DNA of 64,000 nt. It comes from Cellulomonas_A sp047229345. GTDB taxonomy: Bacteria > Actinomycetota > Actinomycetes > Actinomycetales > Cellulomonadaceae. Shown one piece after another: positions 16,503 through 24,184 of this stretch. Made by a program: the position numbers and the translations under genes. Numbering within the stretch: the stretch's first letter is position 1; every line of letters starts with the position of its first letter. The stretch is from contig NZ_JBFTER010000007.1 of assembly GCF_047229345.1 (NCBI RefSeq), forward strand, positions 1 through 64,000, written 5' to 3'. The notes below the pieces were generated by a model. That model had not been told where the DNA came from and ran no database searches. It saw only the letters and a list, made by a program, of their open reading frames with translations.

Positions 16503-17285
16503 CTACCCGGCGGTCCGGCGCTCCTCGATGAGTGCGGCGACCCCGTCGAGCAGGCGCGCGAGCCCGAAGTGGAACGCGTGGTCCGGGTCGTACGCGGCCT
16601 GCAGCGCCTCGCCCGCGACCGGTCCGACGCGCGCGACGGTCGGGTAGCGCTCGGCGTCGAAGACGCGGTCGACGTAGGGGGCGGTCGCGTCCCACCACTG
16701 CTGCTCGGTGACGCCGGTGGTCCGCTCGGCCTCGCCCTTCTCGAGCAGGCCGCCGACGGTGCCGTTGACGAAGCCGTTGAGCAGCGTCACGACCGAGTCC
16801 ATCTCGAGCTCGTCGAGCCCCGTCCCGTCGACCGCCCGCAGCTCGATCTCGTACTTCGCCATGAGGTGCGGGCCGAGCGGCGGGCGGCCCGTCGCGACGT
16901 GCAGCGCCCAGGGGTGCCGGACGTAGAAGTCCCAGTTGGCGCGCGCCACCTGCTCGAGGCGCTCCCGCCACGGGGTCTGCGGTGACGGCGGGCCGTCGGG
17001 GTACACCTCGGCGAGCGCCCGGTCGAGCATGAGGTCGATGAGCTCGCCCTTGCCGGGCACGTGCGTGTAGAGCGACATCGCACCGACGCCGAGCTGCTCG
17101 GCGACGCGGCGCATCGACAGGACCGCGAGCCCCTCGGCGTCGGCGAGCGCGATCGCGGCGTCGACGATGCCGTCGACGGTGAGCCGGGCGCGGGGGCCGC
17201 GGGTGGGACGCGGGTGGTCGTCCCCCCGCCAGAGCAGCTCCATGCTGCGGGCCGGGTCGCCCGTGCCCGTGAACTCGGTCGCCAT
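16503..17285 (-). CDS. TetR-family regulator of the adjacent ABC exporter
   Basis: 260 residues from ATG 17285; the longer frame upstream runs through the operator region and is rejected. An N-terminal extension of ~35 residues precedes the helix-turn-helix (about residues 38-85: SMRRVAEQLGVGAMSLYTHV). The rest is the TetR C-terminal ligand domain of the type seen with Tet/drug regulators. It is divergent from the ABC transporter genes, with two palindromes between them, so repression of the exporter and itself is likely, relieved by a drug-like ligand. It is 9 bases from the DUF885 gene, which may share its transcript. Confidence 0.88.
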   Translation of the reverse strand: MATEFTGTGDPARSMELLWRGDDHPRPTRGPRARLTVDGIVDAAIALADAEGLAVLSMRRVAEQLGVGAMSLYTHVPGKGELIDLMLDRALAEVYPDGPPSPQTPWRERLEQVARANWDFYVRHPWALHVATGRPPLGPHLMAKYEIELRAVDGTGLDELEMDSVVTLLNGFVNGTVGGLLEKGEAERTTGVTEQQWWDATAPYVDRVFDAERYPTVARVGPVAGEALQAAYDPDHAFHFGLARLLDGVAALIEERRTAG

Positions 17286-17351
17286 GCCGCCATCCTCCCG
17301 CACACGGTCGCCGTGCCGTCGACCGTCCGGCGGCAGAAGGCTCGACAACCC

Positions 17352-17364
17352 CGTACAGCGTACG
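17352..17364. promoter_or_regulatory. TetR operator candidate 1
   Basis: CGTAC-AGC-GTACG, a perfect inverted repeat with a 3-base spacer, 67 bases upstream of the TetR ATG. It shares CCGTAC with the second site at 17386. Confidence 0.5.
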
Positions 17365-17385
17365 CTAACGTCGGTCGAGCAAACT

Positions 17386-17400
17386 CCGTACGGCATACGG
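17386..17400. promoter_or_regulatory. TetR operator candidate 2
   Basis: CCGTA-CGGCA-TACGG, a perfect 5-bp inverted repeat, ends 12 bases before the ABC ATPase ATG. Repressor bound here would block initiation of the exporter genes. Confidence 0.55.
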
Positions 17401-17412
17401 GAAAGGCAGTCC

Positions 17413-18477
17413 ATGACCCCGCCCGCCATCCGCCTGCACCACCTCACCAAGAGCTACGGCCCGCGCACCGTGCTCGACCGGGTCGACCTCGACGTCCCCG
17501 CCGGGAGCGTCCTCGGTCTGCTCGGCCCGAACGGCGCCGGCAAGACCACCGCCGTCCGCATCCTCACCACGCTGCTCCGCCCCGACTCCGGCACCGCCGA
17601 GGTCGCCGGCCACGACGTGCTGCGCGACCCGCACGAGGTGCGCCGGAGCATCGGCCTCGTCGGCCAGAGCGCCGCGCTCGACGAGGTGCTCGACGCGCGC
17701 CAGAACCTCGTCATGTTCGGGCGCCTGCACCACCTCGGCGTCCGGGCGGCACGCGTGCGTGCGGACGAGCTGCTCGAGGCGTTCGGCCTCGCCGGGACCG
17801 GCGCCAAGGCCGTCCGCGACTTCTCCGGCGGCATGCGCCGGCGCCTCGACCTCGCGGCGAGCCTCCTGCTCGCCCCGCCCGTGCTGTTCCTCGACGAGCC
17901 GACCACGGGCCTCGACCCCCAGGGCCGGCTCGACGTCTGGGCCGCCGTGCGCACGCTCGTCGGCGACGGCACGACCGTGCTGCTCACGACGCAGCACCTC
18001 GACGAGGCCGACCGCCTCGCGGACCGCGTCTGCGTGCTCGACGGCGGCCGGGTCGTCGCGGACGGGACGCCCGCCGCGCTCAAGTCCGCGACGGGCGGGG
18101 ACCGGATCGACGTCGTGCTCGCCGACGCCGCCGACCTCGGGCGGGCCGCGGAGCTCGTCGGCCGAGCGCTCGGCGCGCCCCCGGCGGACGTGGGCACCGA
18201 CGTCGCGGCGCGCCGCGTGACCGCACCCGTGACCGACCGGATGGGTGCGCTCGCCGCGGTCGTCGCCGCCCTCACGGAGGCGGGGCTCGCGGTCGACGAC
18301 CTCGGGCTGCGCCGCCCGACGCTCGACGAGGCGTACCTGCGCCTCACGGGGCACGGCGCGCACAGTGACGACCCCGCCCGGCCGGGCCCGGCCGCGGAGC
18401 AGGACCCCACCCCGCAGCCGGGCGGCACCGTCCCCGCAGGCTCCGGCACCGCCCGCACCGCCGAGGAGGCCGCATGA
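17413..18477 (+). CDS. ABC transporter ATP-binding protein, DrrA-type drug exporter
   Basis: 354 residues from ATG 17413, preceded by GAAAGG. All ABC motifs are present: Walker A GPNGAGKTT (38-46), signature FSGGMRRRLDLA (from 137), Walker B VLFLDEPTTGLDP (157-169), H-loop His195 (TTQHLDEAD). A ~110-residue C-terminal extension of the DUF4162 type follows, ending in a Pro/Ala-rich tail. This architecture is that of DrrA, the ATPase of the daunorubicin efflux pump. It overlaps the permease gene by 4 bases (ATGA), so both are translated together. TetR control is implied by the divergent regulator. The natural substrate is unknown. Confidence 0.92.
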   Translation: MTPPAIRLHHLTKSYGPRTVLDRVDLDVPAGSVLGLLGPNGAGKTTAVRILTTLLRPDSGTAEVAGHDVLRDPHEVRRSIGLVGQSAALDEVLDARQNLVMFGRLHHLGVRAARVRADELLEAFGLAGTGAKAVRDFSGGMRRRLDLAASLLLAPPVLFLDEPTTGLDPQGRLDVWAAVRTLVGDGTTVLLTTQHLDEADRLADRVCVLDGGRVVADGTPAALKSATGGDRIDVVLADAADLGRAAELVGRALGAPPADVGTDVAARRVTAPVTDRMGALAAVVAALTEAGLAVDDLGLRRPTLDEAYLRLTGHGAHSDDPARPGPAAEQDPTPQPGGTVPAGSGTARTAEEAA

Positions 18478-19313
18478 CCACGACCCTGACCGCGCCGGCG
18501 GTCCGCACGCCCGCACCCACCGGATCCGCGCTGCGCTGGGCGCTCGTCGACGGCTGGACGATCGCGCTGCGCGACCTGCAGCACTGGCGGCGCCAGCCCG
18601 GACAGCTCGCCGTCGGGCTGCTGTTCCCGGTGCTCATGGTGGTGATGTTCGGGTACCTGCTCGGGGGCGGGATGGCCGTCGAGGGCGGCGGCAGCTACCT
18701 CGACTTCCTCATGCCGGGGATGTTCGCGCTCACGATGGTCTTCGGCCTCGAGGCGACGATGACCGCGGTCGCGACCGACGCGGAGAAGGGGGTGACCGAC
18801 CGGTTCCGGTCGATGCCGATGTCGTCCGCCGGCGTCGTCCTCGGGCGCTGCTTCGCCGACATGCTCAACTCCGTGGTCGGCCTCGCGGTCATGGTCGCGT
18901 TCGGCCTCCTCGTCGGCTGGCGCTGGCACGAGGGCCCCGCGCGCGCCGCGCTCGCGATCGTGCTGCTGCTCCTGCTGCGGTTCGCGTTCCTGTGGGTCGG
19001 GATCTTCCTCGGGCTCGTCGCGCGCGGGCCCGGCATGGTGGTCGCGGTGCAGATCATCGTGTGGCCGTTCGCGTTCCTGTCGAACGCGTTCGTGCCGACC
19101 GAGACCATGCCCGCGTGGCTCGGGACGCTCGCGCAGGTCAACCCCATGGCGGCGAGCGTCGCGGCCGCGAGGGAGCTGTTCGGCAACCCGGGAGTGGGCG
19201 GGGACGGCTGGCTGGCCGAGCACGCCGTCTTCGCCGCGGTCGTGTGGCCGGCCGCGCTGGCCGTGGTGTTCCTCGCGCTCGCGGTCCGGCGCTGGACGAC
19301 GCTCGGGCGCTGA
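18474..19313 (+). CDS. ABC-2 type transporter permease, DrrB-type
   Basis: 279 residues with about six membrane helices after a ~40-residue cytosolic N-terminus (RDLQHWRRQPGQLAVGLLFP leads into helix 1). It contains the ABC-2 region with the EKGVTDRFRSMPMS turn and the late NAFVPTETMPAWL segment conserved in drug and lipid exporters. Start overlaps the ATPase stop (ATGA). It forms the pore partner of the DrrA-like ATPase. The convergent accE gene begins after a hairpin at 19344. Confidence 0.92.
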   Translation: MTTTLTAPAVRTPAPTGSALRWALVDGWTIALRDLQHWRRQPGQLAVGLLFPVLMVVMFGYLLGGGMAVEGGGSYLDFLMPGMFALTMVFGLEATMTAVATDAEKGVTDRFRSMPMSSAGVVLGRCFADMLNSVVGLAVMVAFGLLVGWRWHEGPARAALAIVLLLLLRFAFLWVGIFLGLVARGPGMVVAVQIIVWPFAFLSNAFVPTETMPAWLGTLAQVNPMAASVAAARELFGNPGVGGDGWLAEHAVFAAVVWPAALAVVFLALAVRRWTTLGR

Positions 19314-19343
19314 CGGGTGCGGCGCCGCCCGGGCCCCCGCCGC

Positions 19344-19370
19344 GTCGCGGACCGGCCCGGTCGGCGCGAC
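19344..19370. terminator. Bidirectional hairpin between the ABC permease and accE5
   Basis: GTCGCG pairs with CGCGAC and the inner GACCGG with CCGGTC, with a 2-base bulge and a very tight loop. It lies between two convergent genes, where a shared terminator is expected. Confidence 0.45.
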
Positions 19371-19377
19371 CGTGCGG

Positions 19378-19647
19378 TCAGCCGCGCAGGCTCCAGCGCC
19401 ACGCGTCCGGTGCGGCGCCCGGGGTGACGCTGCCGCGCAGCACCCGTGCCCGGTCCGTCCACGCGCTGCGCGGGGAGGTCGCGGTGGTGTCCGCCTCGGA
19501 CGCCGCCGCGACCAGCCCGGCGACGAGGGCGGCGAGCTCGACGTCGTCGGGCGCCCCGCGCACCACGCGCACGTGCGGGCGCGGGGCGGGTGTCGACGGG
19601 ACGTCCGGCGACGGCGGGCCCCCGGGGGCCGACGGCGCGGCGCTCAC
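19378..19647 (-). CDS. accE5: Acyl-CoA carboxylase epsilon subunit
   Basis: 89 residues from a GTG at 19647 that overlaps the upstream stop (GTGA). It has a short Pro-rich start, then PHVRVVRGAPDDVELAALVA, and a C-terminal SAWTDRARVLRG ending in DAWRWSLRG. The VRVVRG...ELAAL...SAW...W pattern is that of AccE/PccE epsilon subunits, small proteins that hold the alpha and beta chains of actinobacterial carboxylases together. It is last in the accD-unknown-accE run. Such proteins diverge quickly, so the call rests on pattern and position together. Confidence 0.82.
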   Translation of the reverse strand: MSAAPSAPGGPPSPDVPSTPAPRPHVRVVRGAPDDVELAALVAGLVAAASEADTTATSPRSAWTDRARVLRGSVTPGAAPDAWRWSLRG

Positions 19648-20297
19648 TCGTCGTCCTCGTGGTCGTCGAAGAGCACGGGGGCCCCGCGCGAGGCGCCCCA
19701 CTCCGAGACCTCGAAGCCCGACTCGAGGAGACGGCGCGCGATCTGCTCGCCCGCGTCGTCGACGAGCCCCAGGACCGAGTCCATCGACAGGTCGGACGTG
19801 CCGGCCTGCGGCCCGACGACGAAGCCGAGGTGGAAGGTCTCGACCTCCTCGGCCCCCGGCGGGGTGTCGGCGTCGGACTCGTCCTCGTCGGCGTCGTCCC
19901 ACGTCATGCCGGTGAGGTCGGGGTGCAGCCCCAGGCGCTCGTGCACGAGGTCGTACAGCGCGGCGTTGAGGCCCGAGACGCGCGCCTCGATCGCGAGGAT
20001 CCGCGGGTCCTCGTCGGCCTCGTGCGCGCCGAACTCCGCACGCACGCCCACGGCCGTCTCGATGTACTCGTGCAGCACCGCGGTGAGCTCGTCGACCGTG
20101 ACGTGCAGCTCGGCCGCGTCGACGCCGCTCAGCGGGTCCGGGCCGTGCGCGGGGTGGTCGTGACCCTCGTGGTCGTGCCCCTCGTGGTCGTGGCCGGCGT
20201 GCTCGTCGCCGTGCCCGCCCTCGTGGGGCCCCGACGCGCTGTCGTCCCCGCCGCCGGTGCCGCCACCCGTGCCCGTGGGCTCCTCGACGCCGCTCAC
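19644..20297 (-). CDS. Unknown His-rich acidic protein coupled to the carboxylase genes
   Basis: 217 residues from a GTG at 20297 that overlaps the accD5 stop (GTGA); its own stop overlaps accE5. I do not recognise the family. The N-terminal ~55 residues are Gly-rich and then strongly His/Asp-rich with GHDHEGHDHEGHDH, a likely divalent metal-binding stretch. Residues ~60-120 look helical (VTVDELTAVLHEYIETAVGV). The C-terminal half is acidic and holds FHLGFVVGPQAGTSDLSMD. Net charge is very negative. No signal peptide or membrane segment is seen. Tight coupling on both sides argues for a role with the carboxylase complex or its metal/biotin status, but this is inference only. Confidence 0.72.
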   Translation of the reverse strand: MSGVEEPTGTGGGTGGGDDSASGPHEGGHGDEHAGHDHEGHDHEGHDHPAHGPDPLSGVDAAELHVTVDELTAVLHEYIETAVGVRAEFGAHEADEDPRILAIEARVSGLNAALYDLVHERLGLHPDLTGMTWDDADEDESDADTPPGAEEVETFHLGFVVGPQAGTSDLSMDSVLGLVDDAGEQIARRLLESGFEVSEWGASRGAPVLFDDHEDDE

Positions 20298-21907
20298 AGC
20301 GGGATGTTCCCGTGCTTCTTGGGCGGCAGGCTCGCGCGCTTGGTGCGCAGCAGGCGCAGCGCCTTCACGATCTCCGTGCGCGTGTGCGACGGCGGGATGA
20401 CCGCGTCGACGTAGCCGCGGTCCGCGGCGTCCCAGGGGTTCACGATGGCCTCCTCGTACTCGCGCGTGAGCCGGGCCCGCTCCGCCTCGACGTCGCCGCC
20501 GGCGTCGGCGACGGTCTTGAGCGCGCCGCGCTGCAGGATGTTCACCGCACCTCCGGCGCCCATGACCGCGATCTGCGCCGTCGGCCAGGCGAGGTTGACG
20601 TCCGCGCCCAGCTGCTTGGAGCCCATGACGATGTACGCGCCACCGTACGCCTTGCGGGTGATGACGGTGACGAGCGGGACGGTCGCCTCGGCGTACGCGT
20701 AGATGAGCTTGGCGCCGCGGCGGATGATGCCGTTCCACTCCTGGTCCGTACCGGGCAGGAACCCGGGGACGTCGACGAACGTCAGGACCGGGATGTTGAA
20801 CGCGTCGCACGTGCGCACGAAGCGCGCGGCCTTCTCGGCGGCGTTGATGTCGAGCGTCCCGGCCATCGAGAGCGGCTGGTTCGCGACGATGCCGACCGGG
20901 TGCCCCTCGACGTGCCCGAACCCGACCAGCACGTTCTGCGCGTAGAGCGGCTGCACCTCGAGCAGGACACCGTCGTCCACGACGTGCTCGACGACGGTTC
21001 GCATGTCGTACGGCTGGGAGTCGGAGTCGGGCACGAGCGTGTCGAGCTCGGCGTCCTCGTCGCTGACCGCGAGGTCGGCCTCGTGGGAGAACGTCGGCGG
21101 GTCCGTGAGGTTGTTCTGCGGCAGGTACGACAGCAGCGAGCGCACGTAGTCGATCGCGTCGTCCTCGTCGGACGCGAGGTAGTGCGCGACGCCCGACTTC
21201 GTGTTGTGCGTCGTCGCGCCGCCGAGCTCCTCGAAGCCGACGTCCTCGCCGGTCACGGCCCGGATCACGTCGGGGCCGGTGATGAACATGTTCGAGGTGC
21301 CGTCGGCCATGACGATGAAGTCGGTCAGCGCGGGGGAGTACACGGCGCCGCCCGCGCTCGGGCCGAGGATGAGGCTGATCTGCGGGATCACGCCGGACGC
21401 GGCGACGTTCCGGCGGAAGATCTCCGCGAACTGGGTGAGGCCCGCGACGCCCTCCTGGATGCGCGCGCCGCCGCCGTCGCTGATGCCGATGAGCGGCACG
21501 CCGGTGCGCAGCGCGAGGTCCATGACCTTGGTGATCTTCTGGCCGTGCACCTCCCCGAGGCTCCCGCCGAAGACCGTGAAGTCCTGCGAGTACACCGCGA
21601 CCGGCCGGCCGTCGACCGTCCCGTGCCCGACGACGACGCCGTCCCCGGCCACGCGCTTCTTCTCGAGCCCGAAGTTGGTCGAGCGGTGCCGCACGAACGC
21701 GTCGAGCTCCGTGAACGAGCCCTCGTCGAGCAGCGCGTCGATGCGCTCGCGGGCGGTCTTCTTGCCACGGGCGTGCTGCTTGGCCGCGGCGTTCTCCTCG
21801 GGCGTCACGACGGCGGCCTGGTGGCGCGCCGCGAGGTCCTCGATCTTGGCGGCCGTGCTGCTCTGGGGTGTCGGCCGGGCTGCGGGCCTGTCGGGTGCGT
21901 CGGTCAC
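20294..21907 (-). CDS. accD5: Acyl-CoA carboxylase beta subunit (carboxyltransferase)
   Basis: 537 residues from a GTG at 21907; the frame continues upstream across birA and is not coding there. It has the two crotonase-like halves of AccD5/PccB chains: ARERIDALLDEGSFTELD at the N-terminus, GISDGGGARIQEG (acyl-CoA oxyanion region) and GPSAGGAVYSPAL in the first half, then FVDVPGFLPGTDQEWNGIIR and ITRKAYGGAYIVMGSK in the second. It ends ...PPKKHGNIPL, the usual terminus. It transfers carboxyl from biotin to acyl-CoA, giving methylmalonyl- or malonyl-CoA. It overlaps the His-rich gene by 4 bases and is divergent from birA. Confidence 0.94.
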   Translation of the reverse strand: MTDAPDRPAARPTPQSSTAAKIEDLAARHQAAVVTPEENAAAKQHARGKKTARERIDALLDEGSFTELDAFVRHRSTNFGLEKKRVAGDGVVVGHGTVDGRPVAVYSQDFTVFGGSLGEVHGQKITKVMDLALRTGVPLIGISDGGGARIQEGVAGLTQFAEIFRRNVAASGVIPQISLILGPSAGGAVYSPALTDFIVMADGTSNMFITGPDVIRAVTGEDVGFEELGGATTHNTKSGVAHYLASDEDDAIDYVRSLLSYLPQNNLTDPPTFSHEADLAVSDEDAELDTLVPDSDSQPYDMRTVVEHVVDDGVLLEVQPLYAQNVLVGFGHVEGHPVGIVANQPLSMAGTLDINAAEKAARFVRTCDAFNIPVLTFVDVPGFLPGTDQEWNGIIRRGAKLIYAYAEATVPLVTVITRKAYGGAYIVMGSKQLGADVNLAWPTAQIAVMGAGGAVNILQRGALKTVADAGGDVEAERARLTREYEEAIVNPWDAADRGYVDAVIPPSHTRTEIVKALRLLRTKRASLPPKKHGNIPL

Positions 21908-21975
21908 CCGACAGAGGCTAGTTGCCCGGCGCCCCGGACCGGCGCTCGTCGGCGGCACGCGTCTGCGGGTGCGCG

Positions 21976-21992
21976 TTGTGCGAACCCGACAA
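21976..21992. promoter_or_regulatory. Candidate operator in the accD5-birA gap
   Basis: TTGTGCGAACCCGACAA has TTGT/ACAA outer arms and resembles the 17-base site before accA3 (shared pattern TTGTnnGAnnCC then CAA). It sits between the divergent accD5 and birA starts. Confidence 0.35.
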
Positions 21993-22037
21993 GCGCGCGA
22001 CCGCGGCGCGCGCGACCGGGCGATGGATGATGTCCCC

Positions 22038-22907
22038 ATGGACACCGCCCCCGACCGTCCGGCGCTGCGCGAGCACGTGCTCCGTGAGCTCCTGCTGGCC
22101 CCGGCCGGGCCGCTCGCACGGCTCGACGTCGTCGAGCGGACGGGCTCGACGAACGTCGACCTCGCCGCCGCGCTGCGAGCCGAGCCCGACGCGTGGCCGC
22201 ACCCGAGCCTGCTCGCCGCCGAGGCGCAGGACTCCGGCCGGGGGCGCGCGGGCCGCACGTGGGAGACGCCCGCGCGCTCGGCGCTCATGCTGTCGTTCGC
22301 GCTGCGCCCCACCGCGCCGGTGACGTCGTACGGGTGGCTCCCGCTGCTCGCGGGCCTCGGTGCGGTCAACGCGCTGCGGGCCACGGTCGGGGTGCCCGCG
22401 GTGCTCAAGTGGCCCAACGACGTCATGGTCCCCGCCCCCGACGGCTCCGACCTCGCCGGCTGGGGCCCGCTGCGCAAGGTCGGCGGGATCCTCACCGAGC
22501 TCGTCACGACGCCGGCCGGCTCGGCCGTCGTGGTCGGCATCGGCATCAACGTCTCGCAGACGCCCGGCGAGCTCCCGGTGCCGAGCGCGACCTCGCTCGC
22601 GCTCGCGGGCGGCCGCGACGTCGACCGGGAGATGCTGCTCGTCGCCCTCGTCAGCGCGCTCGCGGAGGTCACGGCGCGCTGGTCGGAGCACGGCGGCGAC
22701 GTGCACGCCGCCGGCCTGGTCGAGGACGTCTCCGCGGTGTGCGCGACGCTCGGCACGCAGGTGCGCGTCGAGCTCCCGGGCGGGCGCGAGGTCACGGGCA
22801 CCGCGCAGCGCCTCGACCGCGAGGGTGCGCTCGTCGTGGTCGACGCCTCGGGCGCCGAGCACCAGGTGCTCGCGGGTGACGTGCATCACGTCCGTGCAGC
22901 CCGGTGA
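22038..22907 (+). CDS. birA: Biotin--[acetyl-CoA-carboxylase] ligase
   Basis: 289 residues from ATG 22038; an in-frame ATG at 22023 is equally possible, as neither has a strong ribosome-binding site. It contains the adenylation motif GRGRAGRTW (~74-82), the catalytic-type Lys in LKWPNDV, and KVGGILTE. The C-terminal small domain follows. There is no N-terminal DNA-binding domain, so it is a monofunctional ligase rather than a repressor. It attaches biotin to Lys564 of AccA3. The divergent arrangement with accD5 is as in Mycobacterium. Confidence 0.92.
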   Translation: MDTAPDRPALREHVLRELLLAPAGPLARLDVVERTGSTNVDLAAALRAEPDAWPHPSLLAAEAQDSGRGRAGRTWETPARSALMLSFALRPTAPVTSYGWLPLLAGLGAVNALRATVGVPAVLKWPNDVMVPAPDGSDLAGWGPLRKVGGILTELVTTPAGSAVVVGIGINVSQTPGELPVPSATSLALAGGRDVDREMLLVALVSALAEVTARWSEHGGDVHAAGLVEDVSAVCATLGTQVRVELPGGREVTGTAQRLDREGALVVVDASGAEHQVLAGDVHHVRAAR

Positions 22908-22922
22908 ACTACGCTCGTCCGC

Positions 22923-24065
22923 GTGGATGACGGCCCTGACCTGACGGACGAGACGCAGCCCGAGAAGGGCGCCGGCCACGACCTCCCGTCGACGCTCGCG
23001 GCCCTCGACGAGTCCCTGCTCGGCGGCCCCCGCACCCTGACGCTGCGCGACCTGGCGACCCGGACGGACTCCGACCTCGACCGGATCCGGCTGTTCTGGC
23101 AGACGCTGGGCCTCCCGCACACCGCTCCCGACGACGCCGTGTTCACCGAGCAGGACGCCGAGGCGCTCGACCGGATGAGCCGGCTCATGCGCGAGCACGG
23201 GGTCAGCCTGCGCACCGCTGTGTCGCTCACGCGCGCTCTCGGCCACACCGCCGACCGGCTCGCGCTGTGGCAGGTCGAGGCGCTCGTCGAGGACCTCGCG
23301 ACCCGGTACGCGCTCGACGACACGTCCTCGCGCCTGCTGGTGCTGGACCGGCTCACCGAGCTCGGGCCGCTGCTCGAGGCCCAGCTCGTGCACGCGTGGC
23401 GGCGTCAGCTCGCGGCGGTCGCGGGGCGGCTCGCGGCCGAGTTCGGCGAGCAGCGCACCGCGCCCCCGGACGTCGACGGGCTGCCGCTCGCGCGCGCGGT
23501 GGGCTTCGCGGACATGGTCTCGTTCACGCGCCGGACCGCGGGGCTGGGCTCGACCGACCTGTCGGACTTCGTGCAGCGTTTCGAGACCGCGGCGCGCGAC
23601 GTCGTCACCGCGGCCGGCGGGCGCGTCGTCAAGACGATCGGGGACGCGGTGCTGTTCGTGGCCGACGACGTCGCGACCGGGGCGCAGGTCGCCCTCGGGC
23701 TCGCGCGCGTGCTGGGCGGTGAGCTCGACATCGAGCGTGAGCGGGGCGCCGGCGGGCTCGCCGAGCGGGCGCGCGGCGTCACGCCCGTGCGGGTCGGGTT
23801 CGTGTGGGGGCGGCTGCTGTCCCGGTTCGGGGACGTGTTCGGGGAGCCCGTGAACCTCGCCGCGCGGCTCACCGACATCGCGGACCCGTCGAGCGTGCTG
23901 ACGGACCCGGCGACCGCCGCGCTGCTCGAGGGCGACGACCGGTTCGTCGCGGAGCCGCAGCCCGAGCGCGAGCTCGAGGGGCTCGGGGTCGTGCGCCCCG
24001 TCCTGCTGCGGGCGGGCGAGGACGCCGCGCCGTCGCCGCGCGACCTGCCGCACGGCCTGAGCTGA
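22923..24065 (+). CDS. Class III adenylate cyclase with N-terminal regulatory domain
   Basis: 380 residues from GTG 22923, 15 bases after birA. Residues 1-185 form a helical N-terminal domain like the regulatory half of soluble actinobacterial cyclases. The cyclase domain runs from ~190: metal Asp197 (VGFADMVSFT) and Asp241 (KTIGDAVLF), adenine-selecting type Lys237, then GDVFGEPVNLAARL with the Asp, Asn and Arg used for base and transition-state binding. With a full residue set in one chain it should work as a homodimer making cAMP. No membrane segment, so cytosolic. It may be co-transcribed with birA. The signal sensed is unknown. Confidence 0.88.
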   Translation: MDDGPDLTDETQPEKGAGHDLPSTLAALDESLLGGPRTLTLRDLATRTDSDLDRIRLFWQTLGLPHTAPDDAVFTEQDAEALDRMSRLMREHGVSLRTAVSLTRALGHTADRLALWQVEALVEDLATRYALDDTSSRLLVLDRLTELGPLLEAQLVHAWRRQLAAVAGRLAAEFGEQRTAPPDVDGLPLARAVGFADMVSFTRRTAGLGSTDLSDFVQRFETAARDVVTAAGGRVVKTIGDAVLFVADDVATGAQVALGLARVLGGELDIERERGAGGLAERARGVTPVRVGFVWGRLLSRFGDVFGEPVNLAARLTDIADPSSVLTDPATAALLEGDDRFVAEPQPERELEGLGVVRPVLLRAGEDAAPSPRDLPHGLS

Positions 24066-24079
24066 CCGGCCCGGAGGCT

Positions 24080-24095
24080 GGCCGGCGGGCCGGCC
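24080..24095 (+). terminator. Hairpin after the adenylate cyclase
   Basis: GGCCGGC and GCCGGCC form a perfect 7-bp stem around two G bases, starting 15 bases after the stop. Confidence 0.45.
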
Positions 24096-24139
24096 GGACT
24101 GCCTGACCAGGTGGTCGGCTTCCGCTCCACGAGGCGCAT

Positions 24140-24151
24140 CGAATCGATTCG
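24140..24151. promoter_or_regulatory. Perfect 12-base palindrome upstream of the MFS gene
   Basis: CGAATCGATTCG, 33 bases before the MFS start, next to a CCCGCGCGCGCGGG palindrome. Suitable as a repressor site; no local regulator gene is present. Confidence 0.35.
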
Positions 24152-24184
24152 CTCCCGCGCGCGCGGGATGGGACGATCGAGGGG

